This document shows, in pieces, positions 15,736 through 23,839 of a stretch of 33,586 nucleotides of DNA. The translations under genes and the position numbers were made by a program. The notes below the pieces were generated by a model. That model did not search any database, was not told the origin of the DNA, and was given only the letters and a program-made list of their open reading frames with translations. The stretch spans positions 1 to 33,586 of the forward strand of contig JAQUWD010000046.1 in the NCBI GenBank assembly GCA_028693055.1, in the 5' to 3' direction. The stretch is from Eubacteriales bacterium. Its GTDB lineage: Bacteria; Bacillota; Clostridia; Christensenellales; Aristaeellaceae. The stretch's first letter is position 1, and each line of letters opens with the position of its first letter.

Positions 15736-17910
15736 CTACTGATTCTTTACCAATAGAGCGGTCAACTCCGCCTGTAGGCCCTTGAGACCTTCCTCTGGGC
15801 CTACAAAGCCTGATAACACATTCTTGATAGCGCGCCCAAGCATGGTTTCCGCGGTATAATCATCCAGCGGCTGCGGCGCGCGCCGTTGGACCGCCAAACG
15901 GAAATTATCCGGGATGACGGAAAGCCATGGGTACAGCTCCAGCAAATGCTCGTTTGTATAAACCGAGCGGCACGGCGAGGTGCCGCCAAGGAGGGTTAGC
16001 GGCACGCCAATTTGCTCGCTGCAGGCCCAGCGGATAAATTCCAACGCCGCCGTTTGCCGCTGGCTGGAAGCAGCGATGCCAAGCACGCCGCCGCCCAGCA
16101 AGGGATTTTGTCCCGGTACGGTAGCGTAACCGATACGGCCCGCAATTTTTGATTTTCTCAGGTCGACGATATTCCGCGCATGATTGGTAAACACATTCAG
16201 CATTGCCGTGCTTCCTTTGGCAAAGTTCTCTACCGCTCCCTTCCACAGCGCGCCGGCAGACACGTTGCACCCATAGCGGTTCAGCGCTAAGTAGTGGGTG
16301 AGCGCGCGAACCCCGGCCTCGGAAAACACATTCGGATTTCCGTCGTCGTCAAAAAGCTGACCGCCCATAGCGGACAGGATGGGTAGGAATTCACAGGCCA
16401 CCGCAATGGGAGAGCCCGTTACAATTGATGAACCGTATTCAATCGGGGAGCGCGGGTTCTCCGCCGCCGAAAAAAACCGAAGCAGCGTTTCCAAGCTGTC
16501 ATAGTCCTTGGGCACCTCTAAAAGCTGGTGGGTTGCTTCATAGAATTGCCGTTTCACCTTGCCGTCCTCGAACAAATCCCGCCGATAAAACTGCAATTGA
16601 ACGCTGGGGGTAAAGGGAAAAGCACAAACGGCTCCTTGCACCGGAGAGCAGGCCTCGCGCAGGGTGGTCAGCATGGGGGCGAGGATGGACTTTATTTCCA
16701 AATCCTCCGGGTCAAAAGGCGCTAAGCCTCTATGGGCAAAGGACGACAGCCACATGATATCCATACGAATCACATCATAGGGATGATTGGGCCCCATCTG
16801 ATCAATCACATGAAACAAATCCGCATATGGAAACACGGCAAACCGCGCATGAATTCCGGTTGCCCGGGTAAAATCCGGCAAAAGATTTTGCAGCGCATAG
16901 GTAGCCGGCTCGTCCATCATCAATATATTCAGCTCCGTGGGGCTGACGGCTGCTTTTGCGTAAACAGGCCGCGGTAAAGGCGGGTCTGGGCAAAGCCGCT
17001 GACATGCAAGGGACGCTTCCTTTAGCAGCATACGGCATGCATTCAAGGCAGCCCGTTTCCAGTTCATGCCGATCCGTAAAAGACCGTCTCCCGCCGGTAA
17101 TAGCGAGGATGCTGCTAGCGTGATAACGCGCGGCTTGTCCTTCACACCCCGAAATTCCAGCGCGGATACAACCTGCCGGGCATACTCCAAGGAGGTGGTT
17201 AAAATCACGTCCGGGGAGGGAGCAGCGCTGACGGCGGTAAAAGCGGTGATTAAGGCGGCGGACGCATCCGTTTGTAGTTGATGCAGCTGCCAGCCCATTT
17301 TTTCACCGTGGCTGGCAATGGCAGCTGCAAAGGCCGCTTCGTTCCGGTGACCGGATAAGCCGCCAATCAGCGTCAGCCGCTGGATGGGCTCCTTCTCTAT
17401 GAGATCAATGGCGCTTTGGGCTAGCAGGGCAATATCAAAGCCAACAAAGGCCTCCATGCCGTCCGTTTCACGCTCCACACAGACGATGCGTGTGCCGCTA
17501 CGCGCAAGCAGCGCCCGGGCGTCGCTTCCCTCCGGCTGACAGGCGACCAGTAGCACCCCCTGAGAGCGATGACTGGCAATGTCATTGAGCGCGCTTTCCT
17601 CCTGCGCTGGTACATCGCCGGTTAAATAGAGGGTACAGGCATAGTCGTGCTCCTGTAGATAAGCGGAAGCCGCAGCATATAGGATGGCGTAGCGGTCCAT
17701 TTGTAGGGTGGGCAGCACAATTGCGATGGAACGGTCAAATTCCTGCTTGAGCATTCTGCCCCGCTCGTCAAGGCTGTAGCCTAGCTGTCGCGCGGCTTCC
17801 TCCACCAGAAGGATTTTTTTCATACTGACGTTGCCCCGTCCGTTCAATACATTGGACGCGGTACCGTGCGAAACCCCCGCTAGCTTGGCAATATCTCGAA
17901 TGGTTGCCAT
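15736..17910 (-). CDS. LacI-type regulator fused to an ABC solute-binding-protein domain
   Basis: 724 residues, about twice the usual LacI length. The ATG at 17910 is chosen for GGGAGGG just upstream; the frame extends 15 bases to a GTG that lies within that site. Residues 1-50 are a LacI helix-turn-helix and hinge (MATIRDIAKLAGVSHGTASN, NVSMKKILLVEEAARQLGY). Residues about 60-320 are a type I periplasmic-binding-protein-like sensor (IAIVLPTLQMDRYAILYAAA, GVLLVACQPEG). Residues about 325-724 match a family 1 extracellular solute-binding protein (LNILMMDEPAT, YDVIRMDIMWL, FAKGSTAMLNVF, GGGVLGIAAS, ALEFIRWACSE). There is no signal peptide, so this second binding domain should be cytoplasmic. 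It diverges from an ABC uptake operon, its likely target. The frame runs unbroken through both joins. Confidence 0.9.
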   Translation of the reverse strand: MATIRDIAKLAGVSHGTASNVLNGRGNVSMKKILLVEEAARQLGYSLDERGRMLKQEFDRSIAIVLPTLQMDRYAILYAAASAYLQEHDYACTLYLTGDVPAQEESALNDIASHRSQGVLLVACQPEGSDARALLARSGTRIVCVERETDGMEAFVGFDIALLAQSAIDLIEKEPIQRLTLIGGLSGHRNEAAFAAAIASHGEKMGWQLHQLQTDASAALITAFTAVSAAPSPDVILTTSLEYARQVVSALEFRGVKDKPRVITLAASSLLPAGDGLLRIGMNWKRAALNACRMLLKEASLACQRLCPDPPLPRPVYAKAAVSPTELNILMMDEPATYALQNLLPDFTRATGIHARFAVFPYADLFHVIDQMGPNHPYDVIRMDIMWLSSFAHRGLAPFDPEDLEIKSILAPMLTTLREACSPVQGAVCAFPFTPSVQLQFYRRDLFEDGKVKRQFYEATHQLLEVPKDYDSLETLLRFFSAAENPRSPIEYGSSIVTGSPIAVACEFLPILSAMGGQLFDDDGNPNVFSEAGVRALTHYLALNRYGCNVSAGALWKGAVENFAKGSTAMLNVFTNHARNIVDLRKSKIAGRIGYATVPGQNPLLGGGVLGIAASSQRQTAALEFIRWACSEQIGVPLTLLGGTSPCRSVYTNEHLLELYPWLSVIPDNFRLAVQRRAPQPLDDYTAETMLGRAIKNVLSGFVGPEEGLKGLQAELTALLVKNQ

Positions 17911-17942
17911 TGGCAGCCCTCCCACTTCTTTGTCTTACCAAA

Positions 17943-17971
17943 AGTATAGCATAAGACGGAGTGCGCATCAA
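17943..17971 (-). promoter_or_regulatory. Promoter of the LacI-SBP regulator
   Basis: On the minus strand, TTGATG (17971-17966), a 17-bp spacer and an extended -10, TGC-TATACT (17948-17943). The rest of the 310-bp gap holds the opposing operon promoter and AT-rich sequence. I saw no convincing LacI-type palindrome, only ATGAAAA near 18102 facing TTTTCAT near 18130. Confidence 0.7.
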
Positions 17972-18150
17972 TGTTTACTGAAAAATGGAACAGTCCAATT
18001 TAATGGATATTTTGTTGAAGGCACCGCTATTTTTTGCGATTTTACCCGAATTGTATTGCCATTATTGTTTGTTTAGTGCGTTGAACAATGAATTAAACGG
18101 ATGAAAACTTCCCTAAAACGAAATAATTTTCATTTTATGAGCTTTAATTA

Positions 18151-18179
18151 TTGACCCGTTCCAATTTCTGTGCTAAGAT
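18151..18179 (+). promoter_or_regulatory. Promoter of the first ABC uptake operon
   Basis: TTGACC (18151-18156), a 17-bp spacer and TAAGAT (18174-18179). The predicted start is near 18186, giving a short leader with an AAAGGAGG ribosome site before the ATG at 18221. Confidence 0.75.
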
Positions 18180-18220
18180 AAAACCAACCTACAGGAACTA
18201 CATTAAAGGAGGAAATAACC

Positions 18221-19426
18221 ATGAAAAAAATGCTTGCTTTCTGTCTCTCACTGGTGCTCCTACTAACCTGCATCAGCTTTGCAGGAGCGGAAGAAACCGT
18301 AACCTTGACCGTCATGAACGTGCAAAGCAGTGAGGACGCAACCTACAACGCGGCTGTCGCCCAATTTGAAGCCGAGAACCCCCACATAAAGATTGAACAC
18401 ATCAGCACCGTCAACGCCGAGCTGAAAAAGCAGGTGCGTATCGCCATGCTAGCCGGTAACATGCCGGACGTGATCATGTTTGACAACCCCGACTATGCAT
18501 CCTTCGCAGCCAGCGGTTATCTGATGGATATCACCGATTTGGTATCCGGTTGGACGGAAATGCCCACCTACTACAACGCCACCTTAAGCGCCGTCACCTA
18601 CAAGGATCGTTTATACGGCCTGCCCTTTGAAAGCAACAGCCTTGGCCTGTGGTACAACAAGACCATGCTGGACTCCCTTGGACTGGACGTTCCCACCACG
18701 TGGGATGACGTGCTGGCAATCTGTGTAGCCGCTAAGGCGCAGGGTAACTACGGTCTGGCCATTGCCGCGCCCCAGAGCGAGGTTGCCACCTTCCAGTTCA
18801 TCCCGTGGCTGTACGCGGCGGGCGGCTCCATCGAAAAGCTGGATACGCCGGAAGCGGCCAAGGCCCTCAGCTTCCTTGCAGATTTGGTCAAGGAAGGCTA
18901 TATGAGCAAGGAAGTGCTCGGCTACAGCCATGGCGATCTGATGAAAGCATTTCAGGGCGGCAATGTAGCCCTTATGGTAAACGGCTCTTGGAATATCGCC
19001 AATCTCGCGGAAAACACTTCTTTTGAGTACGGCGCTACCACCATGCCCGTGGTTACCGAAGGCGATACGCCTGCCACCTGCTTAGGCGGTTATCATATCG
19101 GCATCACGGCTGATTGCAAAAACGTAGACGCAGCGGTGAAATATCTCAAATTCATGTCCTCCGCCGAAAGCAATCTCACCTGGTGCATCGACAAGGGACT
19201 GCTGCCGACCAACGCTGAAACCGCCGCTAACGCCGCTTTCACCGAGCCGCCGCTGAGCATGTTCGTAGCGGGCCTTCCCGGCGCAATCGCTCGGGTGAAT
19301 CCCTTCTGGCCTGACCTGTCCGTGAATGTATACACGGCCATTCAATCCGCCCTGTCTGGCGAGCAAAGCGCCGAGGACGCTCTAGCCGGAGCCGAAGCCT
19401 TAAACGCCGCCTACTGGCAGTATTAA
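18221..19426 (+). CDS. Extracellular solute-binding protein, family 1 (sugar/glycerophosphodiester type)
   Basis: 401 residues. The signal peptide (MKKMLAFCLSLVLLLTC, then ISFAGAEE) most likely ends at AGA-EE. The cysteine at 17 has threonine before it, so there is no canonical lipobox, unlike most Gram-positive binding proteins. The mature part has the family pattern: VAQFEAENPHIKI, MPDVIMFDNPDYASFA, YGLPFESNSLGLWYNK, PTTWDDVLA, and MKAFQGGNVALMVNGSW. It should capture a substrate outside the membrane for the two permeases downstream. The hydrolases later in the operon suggest glycerophosphodiesters, as in Ugp systems. That is inference from context. Confidence 0.92.
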   Translation: MKKMLAFCLSLVLLLTCISFAGAEETVTLTVMNVQSSEDATYNAAVAQFEAENPHIKIEHISTVNAELKKQVRIAMLAGNMPDVIMFDNPDYASFAASGYLMDITDLVSGWTEMPTYYNATLSAVTYKDRLYGLPFESNSLGLWYNKTMLDSLGLDVPTTWDDVLAICVAAKAQGNYGLAIAAPQSEVATFQFIPWLYAAGGSIEKLDTPEAAKALSFLADLVKEGYMSKEVLGYSHGDLMKAFQGGNVALMVNGSWNIANLAENTSFEYGATTMPVVTEGDTPATCLGGYHIGITADCKNVDAAVKYLKFMSSAESNLTWCIDKGLLPTNAETAANAAFTEPPLSMFVAGLPGAIARVNPFWPDLSVNVYTAIQSALSGEQSAEDALAGAEALNAAYWQY

Positions 19427-19479
19427 CCTATGCTGACACAGGGGATGCAAGGAGCTTTCACGCCCCTGCGACCCCGACA

Positions 19480-19541
19480 TGGGCTACGCCCTACTCCACG
19501 ATTGCCCGTCCAATCAGGCGGGTAATCGTGGGGTTAGCCCA
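19480..19541 (+). other. Stem-loop between binding-protein and permease genes
   Basis: Outer arms TGGGCTA (19480-19486) and TAGCCCA (19535-19541) pair. Inner arms CCACGATTGCCCG (19496-19508) and CGGGTAATCGTGG (19519-19531) form 13 pairs with one G-U. No T tract follows. Likely role: protecting the binding-protein mRNA or partly blocking read-through, so that more binding protein than permease is made. Confidence 0.7.
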
Positions 19542-19607
19542 ATCAGTTCCATGCACATCTTTTGATTTGTCCTTGTGAAAGCCGACGCAAAGAAAGGATC
19601 AATTACC

Positions 19608-20510
19608 ATGCGAAGAAGTCTGCTGAACAGTGAGAAATTCGTTGCTTATACATTTTTGCTGCCGGCTCTGCTATTTCTGGCTGTTTTCTGTCTTTATCCG
19701 GTATTCTATAATTTCATCATGGGCTTCCAAAACATGGACATGATGAATTTGCGCAGCGGACGCTATACCTTTGTAGGATTCGATCAGTATATCGCCCTTT
19801 TTCTAGATCCCACCGGTGTTTTTCCCCGTGCCGTGGCTAACACCTTTACCTACACCATTTTTTCCATCATTTTTCAGTTTACGCTGGGCTTTGCCTTTGC
19901 GCTCCTTTTCGCAAAGCGTTTCCCCCTCAGCGGTTTTCTGCGCGGGCTGCTCATGCTTGCATGGCTTTTGCCCCACACCGTAACGGGTCTGTTGGGTAAA
20001 TATATGTTCTCCACCACCGGTATTATCAACGACGCGCTGCGTGCCCTCGGCCTTTTAAGTGAAAACGTTGGCTGGCTGGTTGAAAAGGACAGTGCGCTTA
20101 CCTGCGCCATTATTACGAATATATGGGTTGGCATCCCTTATAATATGATGCTGCTAACCACGGGCTTATTGAATATTCCCGGCGACGTTTACGAAAGCGC
20201 CTCTATCGACGGTGCCAACGGCTGGCAGCGTTTCAGTCGCATTACTTTACCCATGCTAAAGCCCACGATGCTCACGGTGGTTGTGCTGGGCTTTATCAAC
20301 ACCTTTAAGGTGTTCGACCTCATCTACGTTTTAACGGGCGGCGGACCTGTGCAGTCCAGCGAAGTGCTTGCCAGCGTGGCTTACCGCTACTCCTTCACCT
20401 CCGGCAATTTTAGCAAGGGCGCAGCTTCGGCCAATATTCTTTTCATTATCCTGCTACTGGTGTCCATCTACTATCTGCGCTTTGTCAAAACCGATTCGGA
20501 GGTGATGTGA
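19608..20510 (+). CDS. ABC transporter permease, MalF/UgpA type
   Basis: 300 residues with about six membrane helices. The ATG at 19608 behind AAAGGA is preferred over in-frame codons upstream at 19575. It begins KFVAYTFLLPALLFLAVFCLYPV, typical of the MalF/UgpA class. The ATPase-contact loop is YESASIDGANGWQRFSRITLP, the EAA motif with its conserved glycine. It should pair with the next permease to form the channel. No ATPase gene is in the operon, so a shared MsmK/UgpC-like ATPase elsewhere is expected. Confidence 0.93.
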   Translation: MRRSLLNSEKFVAYTFLLPALLFLAVFCLYPVFYNFIMGFQNMDMMNLRSGRYTFVGFDQYIALFLDPTGVFPRAVANTFTYTIFSIIFQFTLGFAFALLFAKRFPLSGFLRGLLMLAWLLPHTVTGLLGKYMFSTTGIINDALRALGLLSENVGWLVEKDSALTCAIITNIWVGIPYNMMLLTTGLLNIPGDVYESASIDGANGWQRFSRITLPMLKPTMLTVVVLGFINTFKVFDLIYVLTGGGPVQSSEVLASVAYRYSFTSGNFSKGAASANILFIILLLVSIYYLRFVKTDSEVM

Positions 20511-20512
20511 CG

Positions 20513-21346
20513 ATGAGCCTGAAGCATGCCCGCCGTTGGCTTTGGTGCGGCCTTTCCTTGGTTCTATGCGTTGCGTTTCTGTTCCCCATCTATTGGATGT
20601 TCTCCGCGTCCCTTAAGACAGATACGGAAATATTTACGCTGCCCGCTACGCTCCTTCCGCAATCCCCCAGCCTTGACAACTATGCCGAAATTTTTACCAA
20701 TCAAGGCAACGTAGGCCGTTCTTTTTTAAACAGCTTTATCAACGCCACCCTCAGTATGGCGTTCAGCGTACTTTTATCCATCCCCGCATCCTACAGTCTA
20801 GCCCGTTTCCGCTTAAAAGGAAAAAAGCCAATGCTGCTTTTATTCCTTGTAGCGCAAATGCTTCCCCCTACGCTCACGCTGACCCCGCTTTTCATTATGT
20901 TCAGCAACGTAAAGCTGACCAACAACATTCTCTCCGTGGTGCTAGCCTGCGCCGCTAGCTCCGTTCCCTTTTCCATCATGATCATGCGTCCCTTCTTTCT
21001 ATCCGTACCCAAGGAGCTAGAGGAAGCCGCCATGATTGACGGGTGCAGCCGCGTTGGTACCTTCGCCAAGATCATTCTGCCGGTATCCTATACGGGCGTG
21101 ATTACGGTGGCGGTCTTTGCCTTTGTAGGCGGCTGGAACAACCTGGTTTACCCCATGACGTTTATTCAAAATTCCAGCACGTGGCCCGCCACAGCCGGAT
21201 TATACGCATATAATAACGAATATGGTTTGCAATGGAATATGGTAATGACCTATGCGATGCTGCTGATGGTGCCTCTGCTGCTTTTGTTCATTTTCTTACA
21301 AAAGTACATGGTTCCCGGCATGGCAGACGGCGCTGTGAAAGGATGA
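20513..21346 (+). CDS. ABC transporter permease, MalG/UgpE type
   Basis: 277 residues. The ATG at 20513 has an ideal GGAGGTGA seven bases upstream and lies two bases after the previous stop. A GTG six bases earlier is in frame but less likely. It has about six helices. The opening FPIYWMFSASLKTDTEIF is characteristic of the MalG/UgpE class, and the EAA loop reads LEEAAMIDGCSRVGTFAKIILP. It is partner of the preceding permease. Confidence 0.93.
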   Translation: MSLKHARRWLWCGLSLVLCVAFLFPIYWMFSASLKTDTEIFTLPATLLPQSPSLDNYAEIFTNQGNVGRSFLNSFINATLSMAFSVLLSIPASYSLARFRLKGKKPMLLLFLVAQMLPPTLTLTPLFIMFSNVKLTNNILSVVLACAASSVPFSIMIMRPFFLSVPKELEEAAMIDGCSRVGTFAKIILPVSYTGVITVAVFAFVGGWNNLVYPMTFIQNSSTWPATAGLYAYNNEYGLQWNMVMTYAMLLMVPLLLLFIFLQKYMVPGMADGAVKG

Positions 21347-21351
21347 GAAAC

Positions 21352-22161
21352 ATGGAAAATCAAAAAGTATTGATCGCCTCCCATCGCGGCTGCTTCGGCG
21401 GCAACATTGTAGAAAACACCTTGGAGGCGTTTGAAGCCGCCATTTGCTGCGGCGCGGACATCGTTGAAACCGATATTCACAAAACCAAGGACGGGGTGAT
21501 GATTCTCTTTCACGACCCGTCGCCTATGCGGCTATTGGAGCTGCCGGGTTTGGTAGAGGATTACACCCTAGCGGAGCTACGAAGCGCGCCGCTAAAAAAT
21601 GTCATCGGCAATCGATCCGACAGCTATGTAACCACGCTGGACGAGCTGTTGACCGCCCTCAAGGGACGATGCCTGATCAATCTAGACCAGTGCTGGCACT
21701 TTATCGACGAGGTATACGACGCGGTGGCGGCCAAAGGCATGGAGGATCAGGCGCTGATTAAGGGCCGTGTGCCTTATGATGAGGTTGTGGCTTGGATCCG
21801 CAGCAGGGGCTTTGTTCCCCAATTCATTCCTATTATCACCTGTGACGAAGAGCTTGCCCAGTTTGATACGCTGCCCAAGGAGCTGCGCATACCTCAGGTG
21901 GAGGTCTTTGTCCAAAACGACGAGGATCATCTGATCTCCCCCGCTTTTATCGCCCGCTTACAGCAACGCGGCATTCGCTTATGGATCAACGCCCTGTCTT
22001 TAGGCGGCGGCATTGATATGTCGGCTCATCATGACGATGATCGGTCGCTGACCGTTTCCCCTGATGAAGGCTGGGGATGGCTGATTCGCCGCGGCGTAGG
22101 CGTAATTCAAACGGACTGGACAGCGCAGCTGCGGCGTTATCTGGACGCCCAAGGGCTGTGA
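21352..22161 (+). CDS. Glycerophosphodiester phosphodiesterase family protein
   Basis: 269 residues, starting at the ATG at 21352 behind AAAGG, five bases after the permease stop. The GDPD TIM barrel begins with IASHRG and carries the catalytic and metal-binding set H11, E21, E39, D41 and H54 in the blocks ENTLEAFEAA, DIVETDIHKTKDG and ILFHD. The family cleaves glycerophosphodiesters to glycerol-3-phosphate and an alcohol. With no signal peptide it should act in the cytoplasm on imported substrate, like UgpQ in E. coli. The C-terminal half (SLGGGIDMSAHHDDDR, GVIQTDWTAQLRRYL) keeps the family layout. Confidence 0.9.
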   Translation: MENQKVLIASHRGCFGGNIVENTLEAFEAAICCGADIVETDIHKTKDGVMILFHDPSPMRLLELPGLVEDYTLAELRSAPLKNVIGNRSDSYVTTLDELLTALKGRCLINLDQCWHFIDEVYDAVAAKGMEDQALIKGRVPYDEVVAWIRSRGFVPQFIPIITCDEELAQFDTLPKELRIPQVEVFVQNDEDHLISPAFIARLQQRGIRLWINALSLGGGIDMSAHHDDDRSLTVSPDEGWGWLIRRGVGVIQTDWTAQLRRYLDAQGL

Positions 22162-22171
22162 GGAAAACGCC

Positions 22172-22999
22172 ATGACAGAGCCGATTATGCTGGTCACTGA
22201 TTTGGACGGCACGCTGCTCGACAGCCAAAAGGCCATACCGGCGGAGAATCTGCGCGCCATTGAGGCCTTTGTTCGTCAAGGAGGTCTTTTTACCGTAGCC
22301 ACCGGGCGAACGGAGGACACCTGTCAATTAGCCACCGCCCTATTACCCGTGAACGCACCCGCTATTTTGTACAATGGAGCCGCCATTGTTGACCTATCCA
22401 GCGGTACGGTGCTATACAGCCGCACCTTGAACGCCGCCGCCTACCGACCAATGCTAAAGCGGCTCATGGAACAATTCCCGGATGTGTGCGTCGAGATTTT
22501 TGCCTTCGGCCCGCTGCTGCTGGTGAACCCAAGCGCGGTTATGGATCCCTATATTTTACGCGAAAAACAGCCCTACCGTATGGCAGCGCTGGAGGATACG
22601 CCTGAGGAATGGCTCAAGATGATGCTGTCCGCGCCTCACGAGCGGCTACTGGAGGTTCAGGCTTTTTTAGAAAGCGAACGTCCAACTTTGCCGGAATGCA
22701 CGATGTTTTTCTCGGCTGATTACTATTACGAAATCGTCGACGCAGCCTGCTCCAAGGGCGCATGCGTCAGCTTCTTAGCGCAAGCTCTACAGGTGCCCAT
22801 GGAGCGGATTGTGGCTGTAGGCGATCACCTGAACGATCTGGAAATGCTGCGCCGCTGCGGTTATAGCTACGCCCCTGCCAACGCCCACCCGGACGCAAAG
22901 AACGCCGCCATGGTGCTGAGCCGCACTAACGATGAAGGCGCAGTGGCAGAGGCTTTGGCGCGGGCTTGGGGGAAAGACGTTACGGAAACGCTCCTATAA
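22172..22999 (+). CDS. Cof-type HAD-IIB phosphatase
   Basis: 275 residues. Motif I is VTDLDGTLLDS with nucleophile D10 and acid/base D12. Motif II is VATGRT. The late motif is VGDHLNDLEMLRRCG. The Cof-type cap lies in the middle. Such enzymes remove phosphate from sugar or polyol phosphates in the cytoplasm. It ends the operon, ten bases after the phosphodiesterase. A reasonable inference is that it acts on the phosphate released there, for example glycerol-3-phosphate. It is convergent with the GntR gene, with only 19 bases between stops and no terminator between them. Confidence 0.9.
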   Translation: MTEPIMLVTDLDGTLLDSQKAIPAENLRAIEAFVRQGGLFTVATGRTEDTCQLATALLPVNAPAILYNGAAIVDLSSGTVLYSRTLNAAAYRPMLKRLMEQFPDVCVEIFAFGPLLLVNPSAVMDPYILREKQPYRMAALEDTPEEWLKMMLSAPHERLLEVQAFLESERPTLPECTMFFSADYYYEIVDAACSKGACVSFLAQALQVPMERIVAVGDHLNDLEMLRRCGYSYAPANAHPDAKNAAMVLSRTNDEGAVAEALARAWGKDVTETLL

Positions 23000-23018
23000 A
23001 TCAGCTCCCGCTTTTCCC

Positions 23019-23678
23019 TCAGGCTCGCATTCCTTTCCAGAAAATATCTTTGTGAAGTAGCTCTAGCGTTTGTTCCAAATCCCTTTTGCACATCGATTGA
23101 TAGATATCGTTGTGAGGATCGGCGTTCAGATGATCGTCAAAGGTGTTGCTGCCCGTCCAGCGAAACTGTCCAAAATAGATGGACTGTCTTTGCATCGCGC
23201 GTTGCAAATATTCCACACAGACCTGATTGTGGCAAAAGGATACCAACAGGCTATGAAACTCAATGTTTTTCTTCCATATGTCCCATACCTTGCTGGCGTC
23301 GCTTTCCTGATGCTGCCTAAGCAGCTCTCGAAGCTCCGCCAATTCTTTTTCACCAATCTGATCAAAGGCCTTTTTGAGCGATTCCGCCTCCAAAAAAAAG
23401 CGGAACTGATTGATATCTTCACATTCCTTGTCGCCCATGCGCACCAGTACGTAACCATAGCGGGGCATGCTTTTCAGGATGTTTTCGCTGCAAAGGTGTA
23501 CAAGCGCCTCTCGAACAGTCGCCTTGCTTACCCCGAACTGCTGTACAAGGTTTCCTTCTGTGAGCACGCTTTCTTCGGAAACGTCTCCCTGAATAATCGT
23601 CTCCATAATTTTGTTGCGAACAACGTCCACCAAAGTTTCTTTGCGCGTGGGAAGGATAATTTTCGTAGGCTGTTCCAA
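23019..23678 (-). CDS. GntR-family regulator, FCD type
   Basis: 219 residues. It starts with TTG at 23678 six bases after AGGAGG; the next in-frame ATG would delete part of the DNA-binding domain. Residues about 10-75 form the winged helix (VLTEGNLVQQFGVSKATVREALVHLCSEN, GYVLVRMG). The C-terminal part is a helical FCD-like effector domain (FRFFLEAESLKKAFDQI). Its metal and ligand histidines are not fully conserved, as in many divergent members. FCD regulators sense organic acids, sugar acids or amino acids. It is the last gene of the 10-kb cluster, with an additional promoter of its own. Confidence 0.88.
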   Translation of the reverse strand: MEQPTKIILPTRKETLVDVVRNKIMETIIQGDVSEESVLTEGNLVQQFGVSKATVREALVHLCSENILKSMPRYGYVLVRMGDKECEDINQFRFFLEAESLKKAFDQIGEKELAELRELLRQHQESDASKVWDIWKKNIEFHSLLVSFCHNQVCVEYLQRAMQRQSIYFGQFRWTGSNTFDDHLNADPHNDIYQSMCKRDLEQTLELLHKDIFWKGMRA

Positions 23679-23694
23679 TTGGTACCTCCTGCAA

Positions 23695-23732
23695 GGCCGA
23701 CGCGGCTTTATCTTTTTAGCCGCGCCGACGCC
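23695..23732 (-). other. Hairpin in the gntR leader
   Basis: On the plus strand, GGCCGACGCGGCT (23695-23707) faces AGCCGCGCCGACGCC (23718-23732) across a T-rich loop. Seven Watson-Crick pairs are extended by five more with two wobbles when read on the minus strand. It lies between the gntR promoter and its ribosome site and may affect translation. Confidence 0.55.
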
Positions 23733-23759
23733 AAATAAGAAAGATTGATCATGTTAAAA

Positions 23760-23788
23760 AGTATACCACATTATTGCTGTCGTCGGAA
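23760..23788 (-). promoter_or_regulatory. Candidate internal promoter of gntR
   Basis: On the minus strand, an extended -10, TGG-TATACT (23765-23760), with a weak -35, TTCCGA (23788-23783), 17 bp upstream. It would give the regulator some expression independent of the main promoter. Confidence 0.5.
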
Positions 23789-23805
23789 AACTTTTCTTTT
23801 GGGGG

Positions 23806-23839
23806 CGATGAATGCTCTGCCGCATTCATCGGCTTTTTT
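23806..23839 (+). terminator. Plus-strand intrinsic terminator at the alcohol dehydrogenase 3' end
   Basis: CGATGAATGC (23806-23815) pairs perfectly with GCATTCATCG (23822-23831) with a 6-nt loop, and six T residues follow at 23834-23839. On the minus strand no T tract follows, so it acts on plus-strand transcripts only. The nearest plus-strand gene upstream is the HAD phosphatase, which ends at 22999. Confidence 0.75.

Noticed and set aside
17972..18150. A LacI-type operator in the divergent gap
   Set aside because: Only short, widely spaced arms (ATGAAAA/TTTTCAT) were found, too weak to call without comparing relatives.
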